A stretch of 64,000 bases of DNA from JBEIHX01 sp040381075 (GTDB lineage Bacteria > Pseudomonadota > Alphaproteobacteria > Caulobacterales > Aquidulcibacteraceae): assembly GCA_040381075.1 (NCBI GenBank), contig JBEIHX010000005.1, positions 1 to 64,000 of the forward strand. The letters are read 5' to 3'. The notes under the pieces are model-generated. The model had not been told where the DNA came from, ran no database searches, and was given only the letters and a program-made list of their open reading frames with translations. Both the position numbers and the translations under genes were made by a program. Within the stretch, counting starts at the first letter, position 1. The number at the start of each line of letters is the position of its first letter. Shown here piece after piece: positions 8,549 to 17,430 of this stretch.

Positions 8549-8576
8549 TTGCAGCACGGAACCGGTTTGCTACAGG
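8549..8576 (+). promoter_or_regulatory. possible prs promoter
   Basis: TTGCAG (8549-8554), a 16-base spacer and TACAGG (8571-8576) lie 49 bases before the prs ATG in the gap after the upstream stop. Both boxes are imperfect, so this is tentative. Confidence 0.3.
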
Positions 8577-8624
8577 CTCGCGTGACAGCGGGATGACAGT
8601 CCGTCAGCGGGCTCAGGGGCGACA

Positions 8625-9563
8625 ATGAAACTCTTGTGCGGCAACGCGAACCGGCCGTTGGCGAGCGCGATCGCCGATTACCTGGACATGCCGCTGGCGC
8701 GCTCACAGGTGCGCCGATTTGCTGACAATGAGATCTTTGTCACCATCGACGAGAACGTGCGCGGGGAAGATGTGTTTGTGGTTCAGTCCACAAGCTTCCC
8801 GGCGAACGACCATCTGATGGAGTTGTTGATCATGGTGGATGCGCTGACCCGCGCCTCCGCCAAGCGGATCACGGCGGTGCTGCCGTATTTTGGCTACGCT
8901 CGTCAGGACCGGAAGACGGGCGGGCGCACGCCCATCTCAGCCAAGCTTGTGGCCAATCTCATCACGAAGGCGGGAGCCGACCGGGTGCTGACGCTGGATC
9001 TGCACGCCGGCCAGATCCAGGGTTTTTTCGATATTCCCACCGACAATCTCTTTTCCTCGCCTGTGATCGAGGCGGATATCCGCGCGCACTACAAGAACGC
9101 CGCCGACATTGTCATTGTCTCTCCGGATGTGGGCGGCGTTGTGCGGGCGCGCGCCGTCGCCAAGCGCATCGACGCTGATCTTGCGATTGTGGATAAACGC
9201 CGCGAGCGCGCCGGCGAAAGTGAAGTGATGAACATCATTGGCGACGTGAAGGGCCGCCGCTGCATCCTGATTGACGACATCGTCGATTCCGCCGGCACAC
9301 TGTGCAATGCGGCGGCTGCGCTGATCGACAAGGCCGGCGCGAAGGATGTCGCTGCCTATGTCACCCATGGGGTTCTTTCGAACGGCGCCGCCGACAGGGT
9401 GGCGAAGTCCGTGCTCAAGGAACTTGTAACAACTGACTCGATTGCGCCCTCGCCGGGTGTCGAGGCCTGCGCCAAGATCCGCCAGATCGGCATTGCAGGG
9501 CTCATGGGCGAAGCGATCCGTCGCATTTCGAACGACGAGTCCATCTCCAAGATGTTCGACTGA
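8625..9563 (+). CDS. prs: ribose-phosphate pyrophosphokinase
   Basis: Makes PRPP from ribose 5-phosphate and ATP, feeding purine, pyrimidine, histidine, tryptophan and NAD synthesis. The 312-aa length is standard for class I enzymes. Visible motifs are RFADNEIFVTIDENVRGEDV near residue 37, YFGYARQDRK with the catalytic flexible-loop residues, the metal-binding DLHAGQIQGFF, and the PRPP loop ILIDDIVDSAGTL near 225. AGGGGC precedes the ATG by about 6 bases. It converges with the M24 peptidase gene; the 338-base gap between them holds two tandem arrays. Confidence 0.97.
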   Translation: MKLLCGNANRPLASAIADYLDMPLARSQVRRFADNEIFVTIDENVRGEDVFVVQSTSFPANDHLMELLIMVDALTRASAKRITAVLPYFGYARQDRKTGGRTPISAKLVANLITKAGADRVLTLDLHAGQIQGFFDIPTDNLFSSPVIEADIRAHYKNAADIVIVSPDVGGVVRARAVAKRIDADLAIVDKRRERAGESEVMNIIGDVKGRRCILIDDIVDSAGTLCNAAAALIDKAGAKDVAAYVTHGVLSNGAADRVAKSVLKELVTTDSIAPSPGVEACAKIRQIGIAGLMGEAIRRISNDESISKMFD

Positions 9564-9591
9564 CCGCTGTCCTCCTGAAAGGCGTGCGCCT

Positions 9592-9651
9592 GGGCAGCAT
9601 GCCGCTGAAACGCATGCCCCCGGGAAGCATGCCCCTGGGAAGCACCCCCGT
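9592..9651. repeat. 15-base tandem repeat after prs, four copies
   Basis: Four degenerate copies of gggaagcatgcccct (gggcagcatgccgct, gaaacgcatgccccc, gggaagcatgcccct, gggaagcacccccgt) begin 28 bases after the prs stop. The unit contains the palindrome GCATGC. The period is divisible by three, but no convincing gene crosses it. Confidence 0.85.
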
Positions 9652-9851
9652 GGGAGCAGTCGACCGGCGCATCCCGGCCGGCAGTCATCCGGCCATGGCG
9701 CGTTCAGCCGTCGCATATCCGATCGAGAGATGTCCCTCCTGCAGACGCCCGATCATTCAGTCGCCTGGGCGGCGCTGCAGCCAGTGCGCACACGTTGTCC
9801 CCGCCGCCCTGGCGGCGCCGGCCCCGGCAGTGTGGTGCATCCCGGATTTGC

Positions 9852-9905
9852 GCCTGTCAGGTTGGAGCCTGTCAGGTAGGAGCCTGTCAGGTTGGAGCCT
9901 GTCAG
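9852..9905. repeat. 15-base tandem repeat at the 3' end of the M24 peptidase gene
   Basis: Copies of gcctgtcaggttgga run from 9852 to about 9905 (three full copies, one with TAGGA, plus a partial). The partial copy reaches the stop codon of the convergent peptidase gene at 9902. The remainder of 9564-9901 shows nothing gene-like. Confidence 0.9.
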
Positions 9906-11719
9906 ATCGGGGCGGTGGCTGCGTCAAGCCAATCACGCGCCGGCCCGTCAAGCAGCGGCGCGATCACCGCCCGCACCCTGGCGTGATAGGCGTTAAGCCA
10001 GGCCAGCTCTTCCCTGGTGAGCAGTTTGCGATCAATCAGAGCACGATCTATCGGTGCGAGCGTCAGAGTTTCAAACCCGAGCATCTCACGATCACCGCCA
10101 GAGATCGTCTCGGCCGGCGTCACGACCTGCAGGTTCTCGGTGCGGATGCCGTAGGCGCCCGGCTTGTAATAGCCGGGTTCGTTCGAGACGATCATGCCAG
10201 GTTCGAGAGCGACGGTATTCGCCGGCTTGGCGATGCGGTGAGGGCCTTCATGAACGCCCAGATAAGACCCAACGCCGTGACCCGTCCCGTGGTCGTAATC
10301 AAGCCCGGCCTCCCACAGCGAAAGTCGGGCGAGCGCATCAAGCGCCGATCCCGTGGTGCCCTTCGGGAAACGCACGCGCGCAAGCGCGATGTGGCCTTTG
10401 AGCACACGGGTGAAGCGATCACGGATTTCCTTCCCGGGTTTTCCGATCGCCACCGTGCGGGTCACATCTGTAGTTCCGTCGAGATACTGTCCCCCGGAAT
10501 CAATCAGAAACACCGATCCCCGCTTGAGCTTGCGGTTCGTCTTCTCATTGACGCGGTAGTGCGGCAGCGCTGCGTTGGGACCAGCCCCCGAAATCGAGTC
10601 GAAGGACAGGTCGCGCAGCAGATTGCTGGCGCAGCGGAAGTCCTCAAGTTTGCGCGCAGCGGTGATCTCGTCGACAGAGCCGTCCTGGGCTTCACTCGCC
10701 AGCCAATGCAGGAACCGGCTGAGCGCTGCGCCATCGCGCGCATGCGCCTGGCGTGCGCCCTCGATCTCCACGGCGTTCTTGGCGGCGCGCGGCTGCGTCG
10801 TCGGGTCGACGCCGCGCAGCACGCTCACCCCCGCCTCCGCCAGACGGTCAAACACATGCGCCGATGACAGTGAGGGATCGACCAGGGCGACCTTGCCGGC
10901 CAACGCCTTGAAGTCGGGTTCAAAGTCCGCCGGCGGCTTGAATGTGACCTGCGCGCCGAGATGGGCGCGCAGGGCGGGCGTCACCTTGCGGGCGTCAAGG
11001 TAAAGATCCGCGGTCGCATCCTGGCGCAGGATGGCTGCGCCCAGCGTCAACGGCGTGCGCGCCACGTCGCCGCCCCGGATATTGAAGAGCCAGGCAATCG
11101 ACGCAGGAAAGGTCAGGACCGCCGCGTCCGCACCCTGGGCGGCGAGCGCGGTGGCGAGCCGGGCGCGCTTGTCGGACGCTGACTCTCCGGCATGCTCGAG
11201 GGCATGCGGGACGGCCGGCGTCATGGGCTCTGCCGGGCGATCGCGCCAGGCTGCATCAATCGGGTTCTGGGGAACGCCGGTCAGCATCACGCCCGCCTTC
11301 GCGGCGGCCTCTTTCCAGCGCTGAACCACGTCAGGAGACGCCAGGCGCGGATCATAGCCAATCCTCTGCCCGGGCCGGGCCATCGCCGTCAGCGCGCCGG
11401 CCACCCCCTCGGTGACCAGATCACGCACCTCGAACAGGGCCGGATCGGCCTGCACCTTCGCCTGGGCCGTGTAGCGGCCATCGACCAGCAGCGCGGCGCG
11501 GTCGGCGAACACAACCGCGGCGCCTGCAGAGCCGGTGAACCCGGTCGCCCAGGCGAGACGCTCTGCGCAATCCGGAAGGTATTCATTGTTGTATTCATCC
11601 TCATGCGGGATGATGAAGCCGTCGAGCCCCCTGCGGGCGAGCTCGGCGCGCAGGCGGGGAAGGTTGCGCCGGCCGTACGCAGGGCCGCCGGTCACGTGGA
11701 AGGTCTGGCGAACAGTCAT
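9902..11719 (-). CDS. M24 metallopeptidase, Xaa-Pro aminopeptidase type
   Basis: Cytoplasmic aminopeptidase P-type enzyme that removes N-terminal residues preceding proline. At 605 aa it is the three-domain form with two creatinase-like N-terminal domains, like eukaryotic cytosolic APP, rather than the shorter E. coli PepP. Pita-bread ligands are visible: two Asp in IDSGGQYLDGTTDVTRT, His in HGTGHGVGSYLGVHEGP, Glu in EPGMIVSNEPGYY and Glu in GIRTENLQVV. The ATG at 11719 (MTVRQTFHV) starts the recognisable protein; an in-frame start at 11800 adds 27 residues without similarity. It converges with prs. Confidence 0.93.
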   Translation of the reverse strand: MTVRQTFHVTGGPAYGRRNLPRLRAELARRGLDGFIIPHEDEYNNEYLPDCAERLAWATGFTGSAGAAVVFADRAALLVDGRYTAQAKVQADPALFEVRDLVTEGVAGALTAMARPGQRIGYDPRLASPDVVQRWKEAAAKAGVMLTGVPQNPIDAAWRDRPAEPMTPAVPHALEHAGESASDKRARLATALAAQGADAAVLTFPASIAWLFNIRGGDVARTPLTLGAAILRQDATADLYLDARKVTPALRAHLGAQVTFKPPADFEPDFKALAGKVALVDPSLSSAHVFDRLAEAGVSVLRGVDPTTQPRAAKNAVEIEGARQAHARDGAALSRFLHWLASEAQDGSVDEITAARKLEDFRCASNLLRDLSFDSISGAGPNAALPHYRVNEKTNRKLKRGSVFLIDSGGQYLDGTTDVTRTVAIGKPGKEIRDRFTRVLKGHIALARVRFPKGTTGSALDALARLSLWEAGLDYDHGTGHGVGSYLGVHEGPHRIAKPANTVALEPGMIVSNEPGYYKPGAYGIRTENLQVVTPAETISGGDREMLGFETLTLAPIDRALIDRKLLTREELAWLNAYHARVRAVIAPLLDGPARDWLDAATAPI

Positions 11720-11899
11720 GAGCGGACACTGGCCTCGTGCGGGCCAGTTGGCAATCACCCCCTGCCCGTACGGCCGCCACGAAGCGGACAAGCCGAGCAT
11801 CCAGGTCGCCGTGGGACATGCCGCCGGCGGCGGTCGACGGGACAGCCTGCAGGAGCAGAGCGGCCGGTCACCCCGGTCGGCGCGACCATCCTCGGGTGA

Positions 11900-12199
11900 T
11901 CAGGCGGCGGGCGCAGCGGCGCGTGGGCCGAGCAGCAGATCCCAGAACGACCGTCTGAACGGGGCCGCGCGCTCGGTCATCGATGCTGCAGGCGCCACAG
12001 GCGCCACAGGCGACAACGGCGCCACCGGCGCGCCGCGTGCCGGAGCGTCCGGCGGCCGGCGCGCCCGCAGACGTGTGATGAGCTTCGCCGCTTCCCGGCG
12101 TTTCGATTGGAATTCTCTTCGTCCACGTCGCCGCGAGGCGAACACGGGAACGGCGGGTCTGCGCGCGCTCAAGCAAATCCCCTGTCTTGACCGCTCCAT
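11900..12199 (-). CDS. possible small protein downstream of prmA
   Basis: A 99-codon frame begins eight bases after the prmA stop on the same strand. Its C-terminal half has strong GC3 preference and ends MTERAAPFRRSFWDLLLG plus an Ala/Pro tail. The middle is basic (REFQSKRREAAKLITRLRAR) and is followed by Pro-Val-Ala repeats encoded by a 9-base array. I recognise no family and the N-terminal third is poorly coding-like, so the true start may be internal. The gap 11720-12206 holds nothing else. Confidence 0.3.
   Translation of the reverse strand: MERSRQGICLSARRPAVPVFASRRRGRREFQSKRREAAKLITRLRARRPPDAPARGAPVAPLSPVAPVAPAASMTERAAPFRRSFWDLLLGPRAAAPAA
11992..12027. repeat. 9-base repeat, four copies
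   Basis: Consecutive units gcgccacag, gcgccacag, gcgacaacg and gcgccaccg. On the minus strand they read as Pro-Val-Ala repeats in the possible small ORF 11900-12199. The period preserves reading frame. Confidence 0.75.
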
Positions 12200-12206
12200 A
12201 GTGTGG

Positions 12207-13064
12207 TCAGCGCGCGCGCGGCTTCAAGAAAACGAGGGTTGACCAGCCTTCCCTGCGCAATCGGCGCCTGAAAATGAGGCCGCGGCCCAGATATGCGGCG
12301 CGCGTGCGCGGTTCCTGGGTTGTCAGAATGCCGGAAATGATCAGGACGCCCCCAGGCGCCAGGGCCGGGACGATGTCGGGCACCAGGCGGATCAGCGGCT
12401 TCATGAGAATGTTTGCGAAGATGAGATCAAACGGCGCCGCCGCGCGCACGCCGGCGCGGGCGAAACCTGCAGCCGTCACGCAGCGCACGTTCACAGTGTT
12501 GAGACGGGCGTTGGCGGCGGCGACCTCAGTGGCGCGCGGATCGATGTCCGTTGCGAGAACACGGGACGCCCCGACGCGCGCAGCCGCGATCGCAAGCACG
12601 CCCGCGCCCGCGCCCAGATCGAGGACCCGGCGGGGACGACGCTGGCGCGCCAGGGCGTCGAACGCGGTCAGACAGCCCCAGGTTGTGCCATGGTGTCCCG
12701 TGCCGAACGCCTCACCGGCTTCGATGTGAAGGAAGGTGCGCCGGGCGCAGGCCGGGGCTGCGTGGCCTCCTGCGACATGAAAGCGCCCGGCGCGAACTGC
12801 AGGAAGGCCTTCGAGGGACGCTGCGACCCAATCCTGGTCCGGAAGGGGGCCGGCCCTTGGGTCAAGCCCGGGTGCGTCAACGGCGAGGATGCGCAGGATG
12901 TCGTGCGCCTCGGCTTCGTCCATCGCCAGCGCCTCGAAGCGCCAGCGAAATCGGTCGAGTTCGAACGCGGTCACGGATTGGGCGGGCGCAGGATCGAGCG
13001 CGCCCAGGACCGCAGCCGCGGCCTCCACCACCTGTTTTGACCCGGTTGCAGTCACGCTCCACAT
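12207..13064 (-). CDS. prmA: ribosomal protein L11 methyltransferase
   Basis: SAM-dependent enzyme that trimethylates ribosomal protein L11. This 285-aa protein has the family FGTGHHGTTWGCL segment near residue 120, SAM motif I VLDLGAGAGVLAIAAAR, the acidic end of strand 2 in ATDIDPRATEVAAAN, and motif FDLIFANIL, which corresponds to the NPPF-like motif of PrmA. C-terminal GGVLIISGIL is also typical. The N-terminal L11-binding region is shorter and less conserved. The next gene on this strand is a doubtful small ORF, then the M24 peptidase. Confidence 0.92.
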   Translation of the reverse strand: MWSVTATGSKQVVEAAAAVLGALDPAPAQSVTAFELDRFRWRFEALAMDEAEAHDILRILAVDAPGLDPRAGPLPDQDWVAASLEGLPAVRAGRFHVAGGHAAPACARRTFLHIEAGEAFGTGHHGTTWGCLTAFDALARQRRPRRVLDLGAGAGVLAIAAARVGASRVLATDIDPRATEVAAANARLNTVNVRCVTAAGFARAGVRAAAPFDLIFANILMKPLIRLVPDIVPALAPGGVLIISGILTTQEPRTRAAYLGRGLIFRRRLRREGWSTLVFLKPRAR

Positions 13065-13203
13065 GGATCACACAATACCGCGCCATGCCGGGCGCGCCAG
13101 CCGCTTGATCGGCGGCGGGCAGCGATCTGGTGAGCGTTGGCGGGCCGGCGTGGTCCGGCAGGTGGGGCGCAGCACGGGGGATGTTTCGGCCGGCGGCGCC
13201 AGT

Positions 13204-13294
13204 CGGGCATGCCAGTCGGACATTCTGGTCGGACATGCTGGTCGGACATGCTGGTCGGACATGCTGGTCGGACATGCTGGTCGGAGATGCTGGT
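13204..13294. repeat. 13-base tandem repeat, seven copies
   Basis: Copies of cggacatgctggt: five internal copies are nearly or fully identical, with one degenerate copy at each end (cgggcatgccagt, cggagatgctggt). The period is not divisible by three, so a frame crossing it cycles through three peptides every 39 bases. It lies in the gap 13065-13475 upstream of a small membrane protein gene. Confidence 0.95.
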
Positions 13295-13344
13295 GGGCGT
13301 TTGGCGGGTGGCGTGGCGTTCGATGGTGACCGCACACAGCGCAC

Positions 13345-13440
13345 GGCAGGCAGGGCACAGGCAGGCAGGGCACAGGCAGGCAGGGCACAGGCAGGCAGGG
13401 CGCAGGCAGGCAGGGCGCAGGCAGGCAGGGCGACAGGCAG
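13345..13440. repeat. 15-base tandem repeat, six copies
   Basis: Six copies of ggcaggcagggcaca; the last three carry cgca or cgac at the end, giving a graded array. It begins about 50 bases after the 13-base array and ends about 35 bases before the start of the small membrane protein. The two arrays share no unit sequence. Confidence 0.95.
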
Positions 13441-13475
13441 GATGCTGGAAGCTGCTCCACACCCGGGAGATGGCC

Positions 13476-13628
13476 GTGGTCAAAGAAACAGGACTGATCG
13501 CTGGTGTCGCTGCATGCCTTGGCGCCGTCCTGATTGCGCTCGGGATCGCCGCCCTCGCCACTGTTGATGCTGCACCAGCCCCCGAAGCGATCGCCGCGGC
13601 CAGCCTTGCGACCGGCACGCAGCCCTGA
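13476..13628 (+). CDS. small single-pass membrane protein, about 50 aa
   Basis: The frame ends at 13628 and reads VVKETGLIAGVAACLGAVLI onward, with one strong transmembrane helix (about residues 6-29) and a short Ala/Pro-rich tail. GTG at 13476 has GGGAG six bases upstream and is preferred to the ATG at 13470, which abuts that site. The function is not recognised. It converges on the helicase gene with an 8-base gap. Good helix, ribosome site and absence of low-complexity drift support a real gene. Confidence 0.5.
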   Translation: MVKETGLIAGVAACLGAVLIALGIAALATVDAAPAPEAIAAASLATGTQP

Positions 13629-13636
13629 CCCCGGCG

Positions 13637-15925
13637 TCACGCAGCCCGCACGAAGGTGTCGATCACCTTCTTTTCCCCCGCTTTGTCGAACATAACCGTG
13701 AGTTTCGTGCCCTCAACCGCAATGACGCGGCCGTACCCGAACTTCGCCTCATGGAAGACCCGGTCACCGATGCGGTAGCGGCTGTCGCCTTCGGCGTCGC
13801 TGGCCACCAGTCGTCCCTGCGCTTCCAGGGTGGGCGGGCGGCTCGGCGCGCCGCGCCCGGCGGCCGCCTGGGCGCGACGCCAGCCCGGACTGTCATAGCC
13901 TGAGGCGAAACTCGACGGCGCATCCCAGCGCTGCACGCCGCTCGCGCCGCCCGCCGCGCCAAAATAGCCGGTCTGGGAGAAAGCGTCGACATGCTCAGCC
14001 GGGAGTTCGTCGATGAAGCGCGACGGCAGCACGCTTTGCCAGCGCCCGAAGATCTGGCGGTTCGCTGCGAAGGAGATGCGTGCGCTTTCCCGCGCGCGGG
14101 TGATGCCGACGTAGGCGAGCCGCCGTTCTTCCTCGAGCGCCTTGGCGCCGTTCTCGTCGAGCGCCCGGGCGGAGGGAAACACTTCTTCTTCCCAACCGGG
14201 CAGGAAGACCAGCGGCCACTCCAGCCCCTTCGCCGCGTGCAGGGTGAGGATCTGAACCTCGTCGCCGGTTTCGCCCCGCTCCACATCCATGACAAGTTCG
14301 ATGTGTTCAAGAAATGCGGCGAGGGTGTCGAACTGCCCCATCGCCTGGATGAGCTCCTTCAGGTTCTCCAGCCGACCAGCAGCCTGCGGGCTGCGGTCAT
14401 TGCGGAGCATGTCGGTGTACCCGCTTTCCTCAAGGATGGTCTCGGCAAGCTCGCCATGGGGAACCTGCGCCGCGAGCCCCCGCCAGCGGTCGAGGTCGCG
14501 CAGGAACTGCAGGAGCCCGGTGCGCGCCGCGCCGCGCAACTCATCTGTCTGACCGATCGCATGGGCGGCCTTTGCGATCGACATGCTCTGGGCGCGGGCG
14601 ATCGCCATGACCTTCTGAACCGAGGTGTCGCCCACCCCGCGTTTGGGCTGGTTGACCACGCGTTCAAACGCGAGATCGTCGTCCTCGGAGCGCACCAGGC
14701 GAAGATAGGCGATCGCATCGCGGATCTCGGCGCGGTCGAAGAAGCGCGGTCCGCCGATCACCTTGTATGGCAGGCCCAGCATGATGAAACGCTCTTCAAA
14801 GGCGCGCATCTGCCAGGACGCGCGCACAAGCACGGCGGCCTCGGCGTAGGCGCGCCCCTGGGCGCGCCAACCTTCGATGTCATCGGCCACCAGCCGCGCT
14901 TCGGCTTCGCCGTCCCATACCCCGCGCACGCGCACTTTCTCACCGCCCTGCTCGTCGGTCCACAGGGTCTTGCCAAGGCGCGCACGATTGGCCGCGATCA
15001 TGCCGGAGGCTGCGGCGAGAATATGCTCCGTAGAGCGATAGTTACGCTCAAGGCGGATCACCCTGGCGCCTGGAAAGTCGTTTTCAAACCGCAGAATGTT
15101 GTCGACCTCCGCGCCGCGCCAGCCATAGATCGACTGGTCGTCATCGCCCACCACGCAGAGATTCCTGCGCCCCTGCGCCAGCAGCCGCAGCCAGAGATAC
15201 TGGGCCACGTTGGTGTCCTGGTACTCGTCCACCATCATGTAAGGCAGGCGTTCCTGATACTCCGCCAGAACATCCGGATGCTGGCGCAGGATATCGACGC
15301 AGTGCATGAGGAGGTCGCCGAAATCACAGCAGTTGAGCACCTTCAGGCGCGCCTGGTAGAGCGCGTAGAGCTTCGCGCCCTTGCCACTGGCGAACGCGTA
15401 GGATTCGTCTCCGGGAACCCTGTCCGGGCCGAGCGCCTTGTTCTTCCAGCCATCGATCAGGGCGGCGAGGAAGCGCGGCGTCCAGCGTTTTGGGTCGACG
15501 CCTTCTGCTTCAAGGATCTGTTTCAGCAGGCGCTGCTGATCGTCATCGTCAAGGATGGTGAAGTTGGCCTTCAGGCCGACAAGCTCGGCATGACGGCGCA
15601 ACATCTGGGCGGCGACCGAGTGGAAGGTGCCGAGCCATTTCAGTCCTTCGGCCTGAGGTCCGATCAGACGCCCGGCGCGCTCGCGCATCTCGCGCGCCGC
15701 CTTGTTGGTGAAGGTGACGGCCAGGATCTGCCAGGGTTTCGCCCTTCCGGTGAAAATCAGGTGGGCGAGGCGGGTCGTGAGCACGCGCGTCTTGCCGGTG
15801 CCTGCGCCAGACAGCACCAGGACTGGGCCTTCCGTCGTCTCTACCGCCGCCAGCTGTTCCGGATTGAGGCCATCGAGATAGATCGGCGCGGGGCGCGCAC
15901 GCTGTGAAATGGGAAGTTCGGACAT
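13637..15925 (-). CDS. UvrD/PcrA-type ATP-dependent DNA helicase
   Basis: Superfamily 1A 3'-5' helicase acting in nucleotide excision and mismatch repair and in fork rescue. At 762 aa it has the Q motif GLNPEQLAAV, Walker A GAGTGKTRVL near residue 40, Walker B MVDEYQDTN, motif III GDDDQSIYGWRGA, motif IV RNYRST and LHAAKGLEW with VGITRARE near the end. The C-terminal YRIGDRVFHEAKFGYGRVIA is the Tudor-like module PcrA and UvrD use to contact RNA polymerase. It is UvrD/PcrA rather than Rep or AddA by length and the C-terminal module. A 409-base gap with a 7-base array lies upstream. Confidence 0.94.
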   Translation of the reverse strand: MSELPISQRARPAPIYLDGLNPEQLAAVETTEGPVLVLSGAGTGKTRVLTTRLAHLIFTGRAKPWQILAVTFTNKAAREMRERAGRLIGPQAEGLKWLGTFHSVAAQMLRRHAELVGLKANFTILDDDDQQRLLKQILEAEGVDPKRWTPRFLAALIDGWKNKALGPDRVPGDESYAFASGKGAKLYALYQARLKVLNCCDFGDLLMHCVDILRQHPDVLAEYQERLPYMMVDEYQDTNVAQYLWLRLLAQGRRNLCVVGDDDQSIYGWRGAEVDNILRFENDFPGARVIRLERNYRSTEHILAAASGMIAANRARLGKTLWTDEQGGEKVRVRGVWDGEAEARLVADDIEGWRAQGRAYAEAAVLVRASWQMRAFEERFIMLGLPYKVIGGPRFFDRAEIRDAIAYLRLVRSEDDDLAFERVVNQPKRGVGDTSVQKVMAIARAQSMSIAKAAHAIGQTDELRGAARTGLLQFLRDLDRWRGLAAQVPHGELAETILEESGYTDMLRNDRSPQAAGRLENLKELIQAMGQFDTLAAFLEHIELVMDVERGETGDEVQILTLHAAKGLEWPLVFLPGWEEEVFPSARALDENGAKALEEERRLAYVGITRARESARISFAANRQIFGRWQSVLPSRFIDELPAEHVDAFSQTGYFGAAGGASGVQRWDAPSSFASGYDSPGWRRAQAAAGRGAPSRPPTLEAQGRLVASDAEGDSRYRIGDRVFHEAKFGYGRVIAVEGTKLTVMFDKAGEKKVIDTFVRAA

Positions 15926-16026
15926 GGGTTTGAATCGGCCTCCGTGCCCCGGAGACTAGCACATGACCCGCCTGGCGCGACCACGGGGACGCCGCCGCCA
16001 TGCAGCCGGCGGCCGGCGGCAAGGCG

Positions 16027-16096
16027 ACAGCGGCCAGGCGACAGCGGACAGCGGACAGCGGACAGCGGCCAGGGGACAGGGGACAGCGGACAGGGG
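16027..16096. repeat. 7-base tandem repeat upstream of the helicase gene
   Basis: Mostly acagcgg units (four in a row at 16041-16068, more on either side), with ccagg and acagggg variants, followed by a G-rich run to about 16115. It lies in the 409-base gap 15926-16334 between divergent genes. The rest of the gap shows nothing gene-like. Confidence 0.85.
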
Positions 16097-16334
16097 CCGG
16101 GGGGCCGGGGGCTGGTGGCAGAGACATCCCCGCGCAGGATGTCGCCGCAGGAGCGATCGGCGGGGCGCCAGACCGGGCGACGCCCCTTGCGGCCTCCCCT
16201 GCGGCTTTGCGCATCGCTGAAAGGCTCTGGAAGCCGGGGAGCGATCGGCTTAAGTCAGTGAGGGAGCGCCACCCCGCGCGGGGACTGGGTCGGGGGCATG
16301 GCCGAGGACCCTGGACAGGATGTGAAAGAACGCG

Positions 16335-17363
16335 ATGAGCCAGGACAAGGCCGAATTGCTGCGATCGCTCCGCATCGAGCAGAGCGACAGGTCCGATGCG
16401 CCGTCAGGCGCGTCCACGCCGGTTATCATTGCGGTGGCGAGCCTGTGCGCGCTTGCCGGGGCGGGGGTCGGCTGGATGCTGAAACCGGGCAAGGCCCCCG
16501 CGGCGGCTTCGTCGCAGCAGCAGGCCGCGGCGACATCGCCTGGACCGGGCGCGGGACAGCAAATCGCCCGCTCGGGATTGACCGCGTCGGGCTACGTCGT
16601 CGCGCGCCTGCGCGCCACAATCGCCGCCGAAGTCACCGGGCGCGTGCTGGAGGTGCGCATTGAAGAGGGCCAGGTGGTGCGCAAGGGCGACGTGCTGGCG
16701 GTGCTGGACGGTCAGACAGCGCGCGCAGACGCTGCTGCAGCCGAGACCCGCGCACAATCGGTGCAGACCACGATCGCAGTCGCCGAGGCCAATGATGCGG
16801 AGGCCAGGCGCGCCCTTGAGCGGGCGCGCGAACTTGCGGCCAAGGGTTTCTTTTCGGACGCCAACCTGAAGACCGCCCAGGCGCGCGCCGACAGCACCGC
16901 AGCGCAGTTGACCCAGGCGCGCGCTCAGGCCGCAGCCGCCCGCACCGACGCCAACCGTGCGATGGTGCAACTCGCCAAATATGAGATCCGCGCCCCGTTT
17001 TCGGGTGTGGTGATCGACAAGGCGGCCCAACCAGGCGAGATCATCTCGCCGCTGTCGGCCGGCGGAAGCTTCACACGGACCGGGATCTGCACCATCGTCG
17101 ACATGGACAGCCTGGAAATCGAGGTCGACGTCAACGAGGCCTTCATCGGCCAGGTGCGTGCGGGTCAGAAGGTGGAGGCTGTCCTCGACGCCTATCCGGA
17201 CACCGTCTTGCCAGCGCGCGTCATCGCCACCATCCCAACGGCGGCGCGCGACAAGGCTACGGTGCGTGTGCGCATCGGCTTTGAGACGAAGGATGCGCGC
17301 ATCCTGCCCGACATGGCGATCAAAGTGACGTTCCTTGAGACCGCATCGGGCGAGCCGGGATGA
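16335..17363 (+). CDS. periplasmic adaptor subunit (HlyD/MacA family)
   Basis: Membrane-fusion protein of a MacAB-like ABC export system. A cytoplasmic N-terminus of about 28 residues precedes one transmembrane helix (29-49). The lipoyl/barrel-sandwich half-motifs are GYVVARLRATIAAEVTGRVL and, after an Ala-rich coiled coil (about 130-215), YEIRAPFSGVVIDKAAQPGE. The beta-barrel domain follows (MDSLEIEVDVNEAFIGQVRA). At 342 aa it is slightly short for MacA but complete. It is first of four co-directional genes. No outer-membrane TolC partner is in the window. Confidence 0.9.
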   Translation: MSQDKAELLRSLRIEQSDRSDAPSGASTPVIIAVASLCALAGAGVGWMLKPGKAPAAASSQQQAAATSPGPGAGQQIARSGLTASGYVVARLRATIAAEVTGRVLEVRIEEGQVVRKGDVLAVLDGQTARADAAAAETRAQSVQTTIAVAEANDAEARRALERARELAAKGFFSDANLKTAQARADSTAAQLTQARAQAAAARTDANRAMVQLAKYEIRAPFSGVVIDKAAQPGEIISPLSAGGSFTRTGICTIVDMDSLEIEVDVNEAFIGQVRAGQKVEAVLDAYPDTVLPARVIATIPTAARDKATVRVRIGFETKDARILPDMAIKVTFLETASGEPG

Positions 17364-17430
17364 CGGACCGGCGCTCCTGCATCGTCAGCGTTCCCCGCCG
17401 GCCCTGCGGGCCTGCGTCATGGAGATGAGC

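Noticed and set aside
13204..13440. Possible CRISPR array
   Set aside because: Units are 13-15 bases and directly adjoining, with no spacers between them, and no cas genes are present.
13137..13628. A 163-codon frame through two arrays
   Set aside because: The first 110 codons are repeat translations in a frame with no ribosome site. Only the last about 50 codons look like a gene, and these are reported separately.
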